Numbered from the stretch's first letter, positions 34,762 to 44,323 are shown. The stretch is 64,000 nt of DNA from Oceanobacillus saliphilus (GCF_023522835.1 NZ_JALCZU010000007.1:62001-126000), one strand, 5' to 3'. Notes: generated by a model from the letters alone, not told the origin. Program-made: numbers and translations.

Positions 34762-34920
34762 TCATCTATATCTATTTGTTATACGTAACGTGACAATACT
34801 AATTAACCCTGCTCCGAAACCGATTGCACCGCCAACCTCGATTGATCCGAAAATAAGCCCTATACTGAACCCGAGTCCCAGACATATGATGAAGATAGCC
34901 CCTGCAATTGCTTCACTCAT
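34762..34920 (-). CDS. Small glycine-rich membrane protein
   Basis: 52 residues: MSEAIAGAIFIICLGLGFSI, then GLIFGSIEVGGAIGFGAGLI and a basic end (RITNRYR). It forms two hydrophobic hairpin segments. GGAGGAG lies 5 bases before the ATG. Too short for standard gene calling but well supported by its start. Function unknown. Confidence 0.65.
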   Translation of the reverse strand: MSEAIAGAIFIICLGLGFSIGLIFGSIEVGGAIGFGAGLISIVTLRITNRYR

Positions 34921-35120
34921 ATACACTCCTCCAAAATTTTCTATATTTATAATAGTTTATTGGCTCGTTACGCTTTTTGTTCGAAAACCTTCCTTATTAT
35001 GAAGGCGCTTCAATAAATTGATTAATAATTCTCTATTGCCATACTATGTTTTTCATGTTTAAATGAATTAAATATACAAATTGAGGTCTTTCCGAAAAAG
35101 GCTATCTATGAGGTGATTAT

Positions 35121-36422
35121 ATGGAAAATAAAGTGTCTGTAGGACTTTTAGGCTTAGGTGTTGTCGGTTCAGGTGTCATTAAACTTATAAAAAGCCATCA
35201 GGAAAAGCTTGCACATCAGCTTGGCTGCAGTGTTCAAGTTAAAAGTGTCCTTGTTCGTGACTTGGAAAAAACACGTGACGTAGATATTAATGGAACAAAA
35301 CTAACAACCAATCCGGATGATGTTATAAACGACCCGGAAATTGATATTATTGTAGAAGTGATGGGCGGAATTGAAGAGACGAAGCAATATATCTTGAATG
35401 CTTTTTCAGCTAAGAAGCATGTTGTATCCGCCAATAAAGATTTGGTTGCATTGCATGGGCCTGAACTGCAGGCTGCTGCGAATGATAATAAATGTGACTT
35501 TTACTATGAAGCAAGTGTTGCTGGTGGTATCCCAATCTTAAGAGGAATTGTGGAAGGTCTTTCATCCGACCATATCCAACAGGTAATGGGAATTGTCAAC
35601 GGGACAACAAATTACATATTAACGCAAATGGATAGTGAAGGTGTCAGTTATGAAGATGCATTAAAAGAAGCTCAAGAACTCGGTTTCGCTGAAGCAGATC
35701 CTTCTTCTGATGTAGATGGTCTTGATGCCGCAAGGAAAATGGCAATCCTTGGAAGACTGGCATTTTCTACTTCCGTCGACCTTGAGGATGTGGAAGTTAC
35801 TGGTATCAGAGGCATTGAACTGGAAGACTTACAATATGGGAACAAATTAGGTTACACGATGAAGCTGATCGGTTTCGCAAATTTTGATGATCATGAACTG
35901 GAAGTAAATGTTCAGCCTACACTTCTTTCGAAAAACCATCCACTGTCCTCTGTGAAGAATGAATTTAATGCTGTATATGTATATGGTGAGGCAGTTGGTG
36001 AAACGATGTTCTACGGACCTGGTGCAGGGAGTATGCCAACAGCAACGGCAATCGTTTCCGACGTCATTTCAGCAATCAAGAATATGAGATTGGGTGTGAC
36101 TGGAAATCAGTTTATTGCACCACATTTCAAAAAAGAATTGAAAACACCGGATAAGCGCAATGCACAATATTATGTGAGACTATATGCAAAAGATGAAGCA
36201 GGTGTGTTCTCTACCATATCTTCTCTTTTCCATGAGCAGGATATCAGCTTTAAACGAATTCTTCAAACACCGGTTAAAAAACGTGATTTTGCAGAAATTA
36301 TTTTTATTACACACCACACATCACTTGAAAACTTCCGTATCGCACTTGAGAAGCTAAAAGGTCTAGATGTCGTTCTGGAAGTAAAAAGCTATTACAAAGT
36401 TGAAGGAGATGCTGTTTCATGA
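35121..36422 (+). CDS. hom: Homoserine dehydrogenase
   Basis: 433 residues. Reduces aspartate semialdehyde to homoserine, the branch point to threonine and methionine. Dinucleotide fold [16 protein letters not shown] at the start, [13 protein letters not shown] near 100, [16 protein letters not shown] and [11 protein letters not shown] near 155, [18 protein letters not shown] near 195, and an ACT regulatory domain from about 350 ([19 protein letters not shown]). Threonine feedback is expected. The stop overlaps the thrC start by 4 bases. Confidence 0.96.
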   Translation: MENKVSVGLLGLGVVGSGVIKLIKSHQEKLAHQLGCSVQVKSVLVRDLEKTRDVDINGTKLTTNPDDVINDPEIDIIVEVMGGIEETKQYILNAFSAKKHVVSANKDLVALHGPELQAAANDNKCDFYYEASVAGGIPILRGIVEGLSSDHIQQVMGIVNGTTNYILTQMDSEGVSYEDALKEAQELGFAEADPSSDVDGLDAARKMAILGRLAFSTSVDLEDVEVTGIRGIELEDLQYGNKLGYTMKLIGFANFDDHELEVNVQPTLLSKNHPLSSVKNEFNAVYVYGEAVGETMFYGPGAGSMPTATAIVSDVISAIKNMRLGVTGNQFIAPHFKKELKTPDKRNAQYYVRLYAKDEAGVFSTISSLFHEQDISFKRILQTPVKKRDFAEIIFITHHTSLENFRIALEKLKGLDVVLEVKSYYKVEGDAVS

Positions 36423-37480
36423 GCTGGCAAGGTCTTCTAAGTCATTACAAAGAGTATTTACCCGTAACAGAGGATACACCTAACCTCACTTTATTTGAAG
36501 GAAACACACCACTGGTTCACTTTCCCACATTGTCAGAAGAACTGGGAATTGAATTGTATGGAAAAGTGGAAGGGTTTAACCCAACAGGATCCTTTAAAGA
36601 TAGAGGGATGGTTGTTGCCGTTGCGAAGGCAATTGAAGCTGGAAGCAAATCAATAATCTGCGCCTCTACTGGAAATACATCTGCTGCCGCTGCTGCATAT
36701 GCAGCCAGAGCTGGTTTACGGACGATCATTGTCATTCCAAAAGGTAAAGTCGCTCTTGGAAAACTGGCACAGGCAGTTATGTATGGAGCTGAAATTGTCG
36801 AGATTGATGGGAACTTCGATGAAGCTTTGACAATGGTCAGAAAAATAAGCGAAGTAGCACCCGTCACACTCGTAAATTCCGTTAACCCTTATCGTCTGGA
36901 AGGACAAAAAACAGCAGCATTTGAAGTCTGTGATCAATTAGGCGCTGCCCCTGACATTCTTGCTATTCCGGTCGGTAATGCAGGAAATATCAGTGCATAC
37001 TGGAAAGGCTTTAAAGAATATAACGAGCACAAACAGACAGGGCTTCCTAAAATGTTTGGCTTTGAAGCGGAAGGTGCCGCAGCAATCGTACAAGATAAAG
37101 TTATTGCTAATCCGGAAACAGTTGCAACTGCAATCCGTATTGGAAATCCTGCCAGCTGGAATTTGGCCGTCCAGGCGAGAGACGAATCAGAAGGAATGAT
37201 TGGTTCGGTAACCGATGAGGAAATACTGCATGCATTTAAATTGCTCCCAAGTAAAGAAGGTATTTTTGCTGAGCCAGGTTCCTGCGCTTCCATTGCAGGT
37301 GTTATTCAGCAATGTGCGAATGGGACAATCCAAAAGGGTAGCAAGGTTGTCGCTATTTTAACAGGCAATGGATTAAAAGATCCACAGACCGCTATTGATC
37401 AAATGGAAATTAAGCCAGTTTCCCTGCCGAATGATGAACAAGCTGTTATAAGCTTTATTGAAGAGATGGTAAAAAAATGA
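36419..37480 (+). CDS. thrC: Threonine synthase
   Basis: 353 residues, PLP enzyme converting O-phosphohomoserine to threonine. [31 protein letters not shown] (PLP Lys), [38 protein letters not shown] and [15 protein letters not shown] are diagnostic. Coupled to hom and thrB by ATGA overlaps, so the three are made as one operon. Confidence 0.96.
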   Translation: MSWQGLLSHYKEYLPVTEDTPNLTLFEGNTPLVHFPTLSEELGIELYGKVEGFNPTGSFKDRGMVVAVAKAIEAGSKSIICASTGNTSAAAAAYAARAGLRTIIVIPKGKVALGKLAQAVMYGAEIVEIDGNFDEALTMVRKISEVAPVTLVNSVNPYRLEGQKTAAFEVCDQLGAAPDILAIPVGNAGNISAYWKGFKEYNEHKQTGLPKMFGFEAEGAAAIVQDKVIANPETVATAIRIGNPASWNLAVQARDESEGMIGSVTDEEILHAFKLLPSKEGIFAEPGSCASIAGVIQQCANGTIQKGSKVVAILTGNGLKDPQTAIDQMEIKPVSLPNDEQAVISFIEEMVKK

Positions 37481-38358
37481 AATCAGTTAAAATTTCCGTT
37501 CCGGCAAGCTCCGCCAATATCGGACCGGGATTCGATTCTATGGGATTAGCTGTAAATCTTTACCTAACATTGGAAGTAACGGAATCGGATGAATGGGAGT
37601 TCAATCCCCAGTCATCCGATTCCAACTGCAACTATAAAGACCATTTTATTTATCAGATTGCAAAACAAACAGCAGAACGGCATCATAAGCAGCTCCCCAA
37701 GTGTAAAGTAATCGAAACGAGTGATATTCCTTTGGCTCGTGGACTTGGCAGTAGCGCTTCCGCAATACTTGCAGGAATTGAATTGGCCAACCAAGCTTGC
37801 GGTCTTGCTTTGACTTCTGAACAAAAACTCCGTTATGGTACAGAAATTGAAGGACACCCAGATAATATTGCCCCGGCACTATATGGTGGTCTGATCATTT
37901 CAACGGTAACCGAAGATGAAATTGATTGGATTCAACTGCCTTCATTGGATATAGATTTAGTCTTGTATATACCAGAAGTCGAGCTGAAGACAGAGGAAGC
38001 CCGAGAAGTTTTACCTGACAGTTATTCGAGAAATGATGCAGCCATTGCAAGTGGTATAAGCAATATGGTTGTCGCCGCATTGTTATCTGGAAATTATGAT
38101 CTTGCTGGTAAAATGATGGAGCGTGATCAATTTCATGAACCCTATCGTGCCGCGCTTATTCCTAATTATAATAAAATACGATCTGAAGCAAAGAATAATG
38201 GGGCATATGGTACGGTCATCAGTGGAGCGGGGCCAACGATGCTCTCTCTTGTTCCAAAAGGTGATGGACAATCTATAGCTGAAAAGATGAAGAATCAGTT
38301 GTCTGGTTATCGTGTAGAAGTATTAGACATTGATGTTCGAGGCTTGTATGCAGAATAA
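37477..38358 (+). CDS. thrB: Homoserine kinase
   Basis: 293 residues of the GHMP kinase family, phosphorylating homoserine. [21 protein letters not shown] at the start, [21 protein letters not shown] (ATP loop) near 85, and [17 protein letters not shown] near 250. Last gene of hom-thrC-thrB. Confidence 0.96.
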   Translation: MKSVKISVPASSANIGPGFDSMGLAVNLYLTLEVTESDEWEFNPQSSDSNCNYKDHFIYQIAKQTAERHHKQLPKCKVIETSDIPLARGLGSSASAILAGIELANQACGLALTSEQKLRYGTEIEGHPDNIAPALYGGLIISTVTEDEIDWIQLPSLDIDLVLYIPEVELKTEEAREVLPDSYSRNDAAIASGISNMVVAALLSGNYDLAGKMMERDQFHEPYRAALIPNYNKIRSEAKNNGAYGTVISGAGPTMLSLVPKGDGQSIAEKMKNQLSGYRVEVLDIDVRGLYAE

Positions 38359-38385
38359 GATTAGATTGCATTAGAAAATACACAA

Positions 38386-38415
38386 GAGGTAAATCCAATC
38401 TTCTGGATTTACCTC
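38386..38415 (+). terminator. Terminator of the hom-thrC-thrB operon
   Basis: GAGGTAAATCCA / TGGATTTACCTC perfect 12-bp stem with a 6-base loop. The tail is only moderately T-rich. Confidence 0.75.
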
Positions 38416-38440
38416 CTTTCATGTCCATATATAATCCAAA

Positions 38441-38474
38441 AATAACTGCCGATTATCTCAAATCGGCAGTTATT
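38441..38474. terminator. Bidirectional terminator between thrB and argF
   Basis: AATAACTGCCGATT / AATCGGCAGTTATT perfect 14-bp stem with a 6-base loop. The arms read T-rich on both strands. Confidence 0.75.
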
Positions 38475-38537
38475 TGCTATCCCAGCATGATGAGGTTATA
38501 GAATCTCATGTTTCGTTGTCTTAAACATTTATATATT

Positions 38538-39503
38538 CTACCCCATTAAAGCAGTCATTAAAGCCTTTTGGGCATGCAAGCGGTTTTCTGCCTGCTGAAA
38601 AACAACGGAATGCTTTCCGTCAATCACTTCAGCAGATACCTCTTCGCCACGATGCGCCGGTAAACAATGCATAAACGTAACGTCTTTTTTTGCTTCAGAT
38701 AATAAGGCCATATTTACCTGATAACCAGCAAAGTCCTGCTCTCTTTTCAATTGTTCCTCTTCCTGTCCCATACTCGCCCATACATCCGTATAAATGACAT
38801 CGGCATCTTTCACCGCTACCGATGGATCTACCTCTATACTGATTTTTGCATCATGCTCGCCGGCTATTTGAATCGCTTTTTCAGTAACCGTTGCATCCGG
38901 TTGATAACCTACAGGCGCAGATACGACAAGCTCCATTCCCATCGTTGCCGCTCCAATCATCAAGGAATGGGCCATATTATTTCCATCACCAATATAGACC
39001 ACTTTCACACCTTTCAGTGCACCTTTTATTTCTTTTATTGTCTGCAGATCAGCCAAGACCTGGCATGGGTGATATAAATCGGTTAAACCATTAATAACTG
39101 GAATACTCGCAAATTCTGCAAGTTCCTCTACCGTTTTCTGGGAAAAAGTACGAATCATAATACCATCCAAATATCCAGATAGCACTCGTGCCGTATCTGC
39201 TATCGTTTCTCCTCTTCCAATCTGAATATCTTTTGAACTTAGGAATATGCCCGAACCACCCAATTGATAGATTCCCGCTTCAAAGGAGACCCGCGTTCTT
39301 GTAGAAGATTTTTCAAAGATCATGCCTAAGGTTTTTCCCTTAAGCGGCTCAAAAGCTATTCCCTCCTGTTTCTGTTTTTTTATATAATCTGCCAAATCAA
39401 GTAATTGGCTGATTTCATCTTGTGTATAATCTGCAAGTGTTAGAAAGTCCCGACCTTTTAATTCCTGCTGCTGGAAGTTAATTTCCTCTGACTTCGTTAT
39501 CAT
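38538..39503 (-). CDS. argF: Ornithine carbamoyltransferase
   Basis: 321 residues. Forms citrulline from ornithine and carbamoyl phosphate. Carbamoyl-phosphate loop EKSSTRTRVSFEAG, MIRTFSQKT, DLYHPCQVLADLQTI (HPCQ), and the ornithine loop FMHCLPAHRGEEV are intact. The ornithine-site block DVWASMGQEEE distinguishes it from aspartate carbamoyltransferase. A single gene away from other arg genes, with two ARG boxes upstream. Confidence 0.96.
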   Translation of the reverse strand: MITKSEEINFQQQELKGRDFLTLADYTQDEISQLLDLADYIKKQKQEGIAFEPLKGKTLGMIFEKSSTRTRVSFEAGIYQLGGSGIFLSSKDIQIGRGETIADTARVLSGYLDGIMIRTFSQKTVEELAEFASIPVINGLTDLYHPCQVLADLQTIKEIKGALKGVKVVYIGDGNNMAHSLMIGAATMGMELVVSAPVGYQPDATVTEKAIQIAGEHDAKISIEVDPSVAVKDADVIYTDVWASMGQEEEQLKREQDFAGYQVNMALLSEAKKDVTFMHCLPAHRGEEVSAEVIDGKHSVVFQQAENRLHAQKALMTALMG

Positions 39504-39531
39504 AAATGAGCACTCCTCTTAATAATGATTG

Positions 39532-39569
39532 TATGAATTATTATGCAATAAAAAGAATAAATATACAAT
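39532..39569. promoter_or_regulatory. Two tandem ARG boxes (ArgR/AhrC operators) of argF
   Basis: TATGAATTATTATGCAAT (39532-39549) matches the ARG-box consensus TNTGNATWWWWATNCANA at all but the last position. A second, weaker box (39552-39569, AAAGAATAAATATACAAT) is centred 20 bases away. The pair lies 29-66 bases upstream of the argF start codon. Confidence 0.78.
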
Positions 39570-39607
39570 AGTTTTCATTAACTTTCATGAGATTATTTTA
39601 TAATTAA

Positions 39608-39651
39608 AGTATAAATTTTATACTTGATATATTTTTTATACTTGTTATAAT
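39608..39651 (+). promoter_or_regulatory. HxlR gene promoter with overlapping palindrome
   Basis: TTGATA (39624-39629), 16 bases, TATAAT (39646-39651). A perfect palindrome AGTATAAATTTTATACT (39608-39624) abuts the -35 box, and another TATACTT half-site sits in the spacer. Autoregulation by the HxlR protein is likely. Confidence 0.65.
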
Positions 39652-39673
39652 ATTTATTAAGAGGTGGTCGCTA

Positions 39674-39994
39674 ATGAAAGTTTGTCCTTATATTGAAGCT
39701 TCCTTTCAGATCTTGGGAAAAAAATGGAATGGTCAAATTATTCACTACTTATCGCTATGCAATCGTGAAACAGCACATTTTTCTGAAATAAAACGTGATT
39801 TGCCGGGAATCACTGCCAGAGCCCTTTCTTTAAAGCTTTCGGAACTTTCCGATGCTGAATTAGTAAAAAAGGTAGTTGAAACAGGACCACCAGTAGTTAT
39901 TTCCTATCATCTGACTGAAAAAGGCAGTGCACTCGCAGAAAGTCTTAAACCACTTCAGCAATGGGCTCAGAAAAATATGGATGTAGACGTCTAA
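39674..39994 (+). CDS. HxlR-family transcriptional regulator
   Basis: 106 residues, winged helix of the DUF24/HxlR family: CPYIEASFQILGKKWNGQII, HFSEIKRDLPGITARALSLKLSELSDAELV, then a wing and LAESLKPLQQWA. The conserved Cys near the N-terminus (VCPY) is the thiol sensor position of YodB/CatR/HypR-type redox regulators. It lies 18 bases ahead of a DsbA-family gene, an apt target for a thiol-stress sensor. Confidence 0.9.
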   Translation: MKVCPYIEASFQILGKKWNGQIIHYLSLCNRETAHFSEIKRDLPGITARALSLKLSELSDAELVKKVVETGPPVVISYHLTEKGSALAESLKPLQQWAQKNMDVDV

Positions 39995-40012
39995 TAGAAA
40001 GAAGGTACTCTA

Positions 40013-40936
40013 ATGACGAATAACAAGAATATGTTTTGTGATATGGAAACAGGCATTTGCGGGACACCTGGAGAGGAAGCAATAGAAATGATCGATTTTA
40101 ACAAACCAACTAAAACAGTAGACCTTTATTATGTGACAGACCCTATCTGTTCGCACTGCTGGGCTATCGAGCCCCAGCTCCGGAGGTTTTTCGAGCAGTA
40201 CGGCGATTATTTTAACGTTCACACTGTTATGGGTGGATTACTAGAAAAATGGGATGGTGGTTTTGCCGATGTACAAAATGGAATCACTGGACCCGCTGAT
40301 GTTGCCGGTCACTGGCGGGAAGTAGGGGAACAAACACACATGCCAATTGATGGTTCATTATGGTATGACAATCCTGTGGAGTCTTCCTACCCACCATCAC
40401 GCGTGTTTAAAGTCGTTCAGAAATACGATGAAAAACTTGCAGTGGTCTTTCTCCGCCGTGCAAGAGAAGCGGTTTTTGTCTTTAATGAAAACATTGCAGA
40501 TGAGAGGATATTGACTAACCTTGTCAATGGTATAGGGCTAGATGGGAAGGAAATTTTAAAAGAAGCTGAATTGCCTGCTAGTCAACAATTACTGAACGAA
40601 GATTTCCAACTCGCTGGCAGTCTTGGTGTACGCGGGTTCCCTACAATCATTATGGTAAACAAAGAAAAGAAAGGTGCTAAGATTGTTGGCGGACGCCCTT
40701 TAGAATTTTATGTAAGTGGATTACAACAGGTACTGGGAACAGAAGAATTGTACCCGAAACAGCAACCAGCACTTTTCAATCTGCTTGCTAAAGAAAAACT
40801 GCTGTTCTCAAAGGAAATTGAAGTGATGTATGACATCGAACAAAAAGATATCCAAACATTTATCGAAAAAGAACTTTCAGCTGATGACTATGAATCAAAA
40901 GAGATATTGGGCGAAATTTATTTTTTGAAGAAATAG
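40013..40936 (+). CDS. DsbA-family thiol protein (SpxH/YjbH-like)
   Basis: 307 residues with a thioredoxin-like DsbA fold and redox motif DPICSHCW (CxxC, about residues 44-47), resembling the DPLCGWCW of SpxH/YjbH, the adaptor for ClpXP degradation of Spx. A cis-Pro segment LGVRGFPTIIMV is near 210. An additional Cys pair occurs at the N-terminus (MFCDMETGICG). No signal peptide, so cytosolic. Co-transcribed with the HxlR regulator. It may be a paralogue of SpxH rather than SpxH itself. Confidence 0.75.
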   Translation: MTNNKNMFCDMETGICGTPGEEAIEMIDFNKPTKTVDLYYVTDPICSHCWAIEPQLRRFFEQYGDYFNVHTVMGGLLEKWDGGFADVQNGITGPADVAGHWREVGEQTHMPIDGSLWYDNPVESSYPPSRVFKVVQKYDEKLAVVFLRRAREAVFVFNENIADERILTNLVNGIGLDGKEILKEAELPASQQLLNEDFQLAGSLGVRGFPTIIMVNKEKKGAKIVGGRPLEFYVSGLQQVLGTEELYPKQQPALFNLLAKEKLLFSKEIEVMYDIEQKDIQTFIEKELSADDYESKEILGEIYFLKK

Positions 40937-40952
40937 CCTCCCCGAAATAGGA

Positions 40953-40986
40953 AAACCCGCTTTGACCATCAAGTCAAAGCGGGTTT
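40953..40986. terminator. Bidirectional terminator
   Basis: AAACCCGCTTTGAC / GTCAAAGCGGGTTT perfect 14-bp stem with a 6-base loop, between converging genes. Confidence 0.85.
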
Positions 40987-40987
40987 C

Positions 40988-42184
40988 TTAATTCACCTTC
41001 TGTACAATAACTACCTTCAAATAATTACCTTGATTAAAATTCCGATTCACCTGAAAATCTGTTGGAAGCGAATATTCTTCCAGGATTTTGTATGTCACTT
41101 TCATCTCTTTAAAGCCTTTATCAATAAAGCTTTTGAATTTCTTCATCCCAAAGGAGGCATTATTTGTGGAAGCTACGATAATACCGTTTTTCTCAAGAAT
41201 TGCGAGTGTATCTTTAATCAAATCCGGATAATTTTTTGCTGTACTGAATGTATGCTTTTTCGAGCGGGCAAAGCTTGGTGGATCCAATACAACTAGATCA
41301 AACTTCATTTCTTTGCGCTTCGCATATTTAAAATAATCAAAGACATCCATTACAATGATATCCTGCTGTTCAAAATCAATACCATTGACACTGAACTGTT
41401 CGATTGTTTTACTTTTACTCCGCTTGGCAAGATCCACACTCGTTGTTTTGGTAGCCCCTCCAAGAGAAGCAGCAACAGAAAATGCACCAGTATAGGAAAA
41501 AGTATTCAGTACCTGTTTTCCTTTCGCATATTTTTCATGGATAGCCTGACGGACATCACGCTGATCCAGGAAAATTCCGACCATAGCGCCATCGTTCAAG
41601 TATACAGCATAATTGATTCCGTTCTCTTTAATGATGATTGGAAATTCGCTGCGCTCTCCCTTCACAAAGTCATCATCATCCATATATTGGCCCTTCGTAT
41701 CAAAGCGCTTCTTTTCGTAGATAGCTTTGTAATCGCCGAGCTCGTCTAAAACATGGATAACCTTTTCCTTAAAGGAATAAATCCCTTCACTATACCAGCT
41801 AAGCAAATAATAGCCGTCAAAATAATCAATGGTCAATCCGCCGATTCCATCACCTTCTCCATTAAAAATACGGAATGCGGTAGTAGATTCATCTTTATAA
41901 TACGATAGTCGTTTATTAATTGCAGTCAATATTTTGTTCTTAAAAAAGATGGAATCAATTTTTTCACTTTCATCAAAAGAGAGAACCCAGCCAAGTCCTT
42001 TGTTTTGCTTTCCATAATACCCTTTTCCAAGAAAATTACTATTTCCATCTACCAGATGTATAAGCTTACCTTCTTTTGACAAAGCTTCGGGATTCATAAT
42101 TGCATCCTTGGTTATCAATGGATATTTATTTTTATAGTGACCGATATAATCCGGTCTTACTTTTAAATCAATTATTTGTGTCAT
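40988..42184 (-). CDS. Class I SAM-dependent rRNA methyltransferase (RlmI/YwbD-like)
   Basis: About 398 residues: an N-terminal PUA-like domain (KNKYPLITKDAI, GKGYYGKQNKGLGWVL), a middle domain (AFRIFNGEGDGIGGLTIDYFDGYY) and a Rossmann methyltransferase (NTFSYTGAFSVAASLGGA for SAM, DPPSFARSKK near 300). It methylates a 23S rRNA cytosine in homologues. The frame allows a TTG at 42196, but the ATG at 42184 gives the family N-terminus and is preferred. Confidence 0.88.
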   Translation of the reverse strand: MTQIIDLKVRPDYIGHYKNKYPLITKDAIMNPEALSKEGKLIHLVDGNSNFLGKGYYGKQNKGLGWVLSFDESEKIDSIFFKNKILTAINKRLSYYKDESTTAFRIFNGEGDGIGGLTIDYFDGYYLLSWYSEGIYSFKEKVIHVLDELGDYKAIYEKKRFDTKGQYMDDDDFVKGERSEFPIIIKENGINYAVYLNDGAMVGIFLDQRDVRQAIHEKYAKGKQVLNTFSYTGAFSVAASLGGATKTTSVDLAKRSKSKTIEQFSVNGIDFEQQDIIVMDVFDYFKYAKRKEMKFDLVVLDPPSFARSKKHTFSTAKNYPDLIKDTLAILEKNGIIVASTNNASFGMKKFKSFIDKGFKEMKVTYKILEEYSLPTDFQVNRNFNQGNYLKVVIVQKVN

Positions 42185-42245
42185 TTCTTCATCCAATCCT
42201 ATTTTTTAACATTATCGCACGTTAACTGAGAATGTGGAAGCAATT

Positions 42246-42812
42246 CTAATCTTTTCTGATTTTCGCATAGATGCACGTGTCCCTCAGTTCTTTTTGATCG
42301 GCAGACAGACTATCTTTTCTTAAGATACCTTCCAGGTCAAATGCCAACCTTTCAGCTACAGCACGGCTTTTTATATTTTTGGCATCACAGCGAATTTCAA
42401 TTCGGTTTGCTTTCAGTTGCTTAAAGGCAAAATCAACCAGCCCAGCTATTGCTTCGGTAACATAGCCTTTTCCCGTATAGCGGGTGTCAGCCCAGTATCC
42501 TATTTCAAATTTCCTCACGTCCCAATCGATTCGATGCAGCCCTGAAGAAACAACGAATTCTCCGGTTTCTTTTAAAAATACGTGAAACCTTAAATCATCT
42601 CTGGATAAAAAATTTATGTAAGCCTGCCGCACATTTATTTCTGTTTCTTCCTCAGTCGGTTCCACTTGAGCAAATGGCATCCAAGGCTTTAATTCATTGA
42701 TGGAAGCTTTAATTGCTTGATTTGCGACTTTCCCATCGCCTGGTTTCGGTGCCCTTATCCATAAACGCTCTGTCTCAAACTCATCTGGAAAGTCAAGTAA
42801 AAATGGATTCAT
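42246..42812 (-). CDS. GNAT N-acetyltransferase, RimJ/RimL type
   Basis: 188 residues. ETERLWIRAPKPGD at the start, FEIGYWADTRYTGKGYVTEAI (acetyl-CoA loop R/Q-x-x-G-x-G/A as RYTGKGY) near 105, and RIEIRCDAKNIKSRAVAERLAF near 140 define the ribosomal-protein alanine acetyltransferase-like group. Substrate unknown. Confidence 0.88.
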   Translation of the reverse strand: MNPFLLDFPDEFETERLWIRAPKPGDGKVANQAIKASINELKPWMPFAQVEPTEEETEINVRQAYINFLSRDDLRFHVFLKETGEFVVSSGLHRIDWDVRKFEIGYWADTRYTGKGYVTEAIAGLVDFAFKQLKANRIEIRCDAKNIKSRAVAERLAFDLEGILRKDSLSADQKELRDTCIYAKIRKD

Positions 42813-42922
42813 CCATATATCCCCCTTTAGTAAATCTATTTATTATTTATTCGACATTTCCGCAGTAAATACCTTCGATAATATTTAGAAAACTTGGCAA
42901 CTGGCTTAGTTGCTAAGAAATC

Positions 42923-42950
42923 CTATGATTTAATGAAAAATCATAGGAAT
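42923..42950 (-). terminator. Terminator of the YkvR-like gene
   Basis: TCCTATGATTT / AAATCATAGGA stem with a short A-rich loop. The minus-strand tail is TTTCTT. Confidence 0.6.
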
Positions 42951-42954
42951 ATAG

Positions 42955-43251
42955 TCAGGATTTTTCAATCAGTTCCAGTCTGAAATCACCGACAGTACCT
43001 TCCTCATACAAATTCGTAATCGAGGTCGAATAATTATAAATAACTGCTGGAAATTCAAGGTTTTTCAGGGGAATCTTTACGATGAAATCATTTTTGTACA
43101 GCAATGTGGTAACATCATGATAGTCCTCACTTGTCACTTTGAAATCGAAGCGCACTATCTTTAATTCACTTCCACCATTGCTTGTCTTTGTCTCTACTTG
43201 CAGGTTTAAAGCATCAATTGTTAAGTCATTTATGATGACTTTTCCATTCAT
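42955..43251 (-). CDS. YkvR-family protein (DUF3219)
   Basis: 98 residues, predominantly beta: FDFKVTSEDYHDVTTLLYKNDF and NYSTSITNLYEEGTVGDFRLELIEK are the family blocks. Function unknown. The frame is open 24 codons further upstream, but GGAGTG lies before the ATG at 43251, giving the usual length. Confidence 0.78.
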   Translation of the reverse strand: MNGKVIINDLTIDALNLQVETKTSNGGSELKIVRFDFKVTSEDYHDVTTLLYKNDFIVKIPLKNLEFPAVIYNYSTSITNLYEEGTVGDFRLELIEKS

Positions 43252-43333
43252 TAAGATCACTCCAGACAAATTAGTATATGTAAATACGAACAGGTTCAGG
43301 TCCATTTGTTTAACACAACACATTGCTTAAGCT

Positions 43334-43816
43334 CTATAGCTGATCTTGTCTAAATGCACTGCGCCTCATCCGATTCTTTTTTCTTGCTGGCGCAGTAGAA
43401 TATAAAATCTTTTCCTCATCACTTTCCGGGAATACGCCGGGTACTGGAACAGGTTTTCCATCTTCGTTTACTGCAACCATTGTCAGGAATGATTCCGTTG
43501 TAAGTTTCTTTTCATTCTTGATCAAATCATGTGCGGATACTTTTACAAACACTTCCATGGAACTTTTCCCTGTATACGTTACAAAAGCCTCCAAAGTTAA
43601 TGAATCACCAACTTTTGCCGAAGACAGAAAATCAACCGAATCTATGGAGGCTGTAACTACTGCACTATTTGCGTGCTTCATTGCGGCTAAGGCTGCAATT
43701 TCATCGATATATGCTAGTACTTTCCCACCGAAAATAGTGTTTAAATGATTGGTGTCCGGTGGCATTACCAGCCTGGTCTGAATCGTTTTCGTATCTTTTA
43801 TTGCTATTTTTCCCAA
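43334..43816 (-). CDS. ykhA: Acyl-CoA thioesterase, hotdog fold (YkhA-like)
   Basis: 160 residues. Hotdog domain with TRLVMPPDTNHLNTIFGGKVLAYIDEIAALAAMKHA, the block of the BFIT/YciA-type thioesterases, containing the catalytic Asp region. The start is a TTG at 43816 with AGGGAG 7 bases upstream. Upstream ATGs in the frame lack a site and would add residues absent from the family. The C-terminal tail is basic. A B12-box leader lies about 140 bases upstream. Confidence 0.85.
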   Translation of the reverse strand: MGKIAIKDTKTIQTRLVMPPDTNHLNTIFGGKVLAYIDEIAALAAMKHANSAVVTASIDSVDFLSSAKVGDSLTLEAFVTYTGKSSMEVFVKVSAHDLIKNEKKLTTESFLTMVAVNEDGKPVPVPGVFPESDEEKILYSTAPARKKNRMRRSAFRQDQL

Positions 43817-43954
43817 AGAAATCTCCCTTTCATAACTAAAAAACACCTTCATTATTTGAAGATGTATGGGAATGACACTGATCATACAAATGCACTGCAT
43901 CTAAACAAATCAGCGTAACATCCTCCTATCTCCCGTAGGAATAAATGTCCTTCC

Positions 43955-44075
43955 TTATGGCAGGTCTCCTGGCTCAGAATCATCAATTTACGGGCTGTTT
44001 ATCCTTATCACTTCAAGCTTTGGTTTTGCCGCGTTAGAGGTATTACAGCCCGTTAATGCGAGATAAAGCAACTAT
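43955..44075 (-). promoter_or_regulatory. Cobalamin-riboswitch-like leader with perfect B12 box
   Basis: On the minus strand GAGCCAGGAGACCTGCCA (43958-43975) matches the B12-box consensus RAGYCMGGAGACCKGCCD at all 18 positions. Upstream is a long stem ACGGGCTGT / ACAGCCCGT and a GATAAGGAT segment as seen in cobalamin elements. The usual 5' parts (GGTGCC, GGGAA...GGTG, GCCACTG) are not clear, so it is either a variant or a decayed riboswitch. Downstream comes AGGAGG-ATG-TTA-CGC-TGA, then ykhA. Confidence 0.55.
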
Positions 44076-44323
44076 TCATTTTATCCAGTATATCACATTA
44101 GAAAACAGGGGCAGGTAAGAAACTCGAAGCTTTCTTAGGAACAAAAGCAAGTGGCCGACTAGGTGTAAGAATTGATTGCTACCAAAATTTTATACTTTTA
44201 TCTTTTTAAAAATGGTACCTAATATGAGACACCTTTTTAGTTATATGCCACCGATGAAGTTCGTCTTTTATGCGTTTCCTGCTTTTGATCTGAACTGGGA
44301 CATGTGGTATTCCAACTTACCGA
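44076..44323. other. Intergenic region
   Basis: No ORF with a binding site was recognised. It presumably contains the promoter of the B12-box leader and the end of the GNAT gene. Confidence 0.35.

Noticed and set aside
35003-35120. Possible T-box or threonine leader before hom.
   Set aside because: The interval is only 118 bases with no T-box motif, leader peptide rich in Thr/Ile, or terminator.
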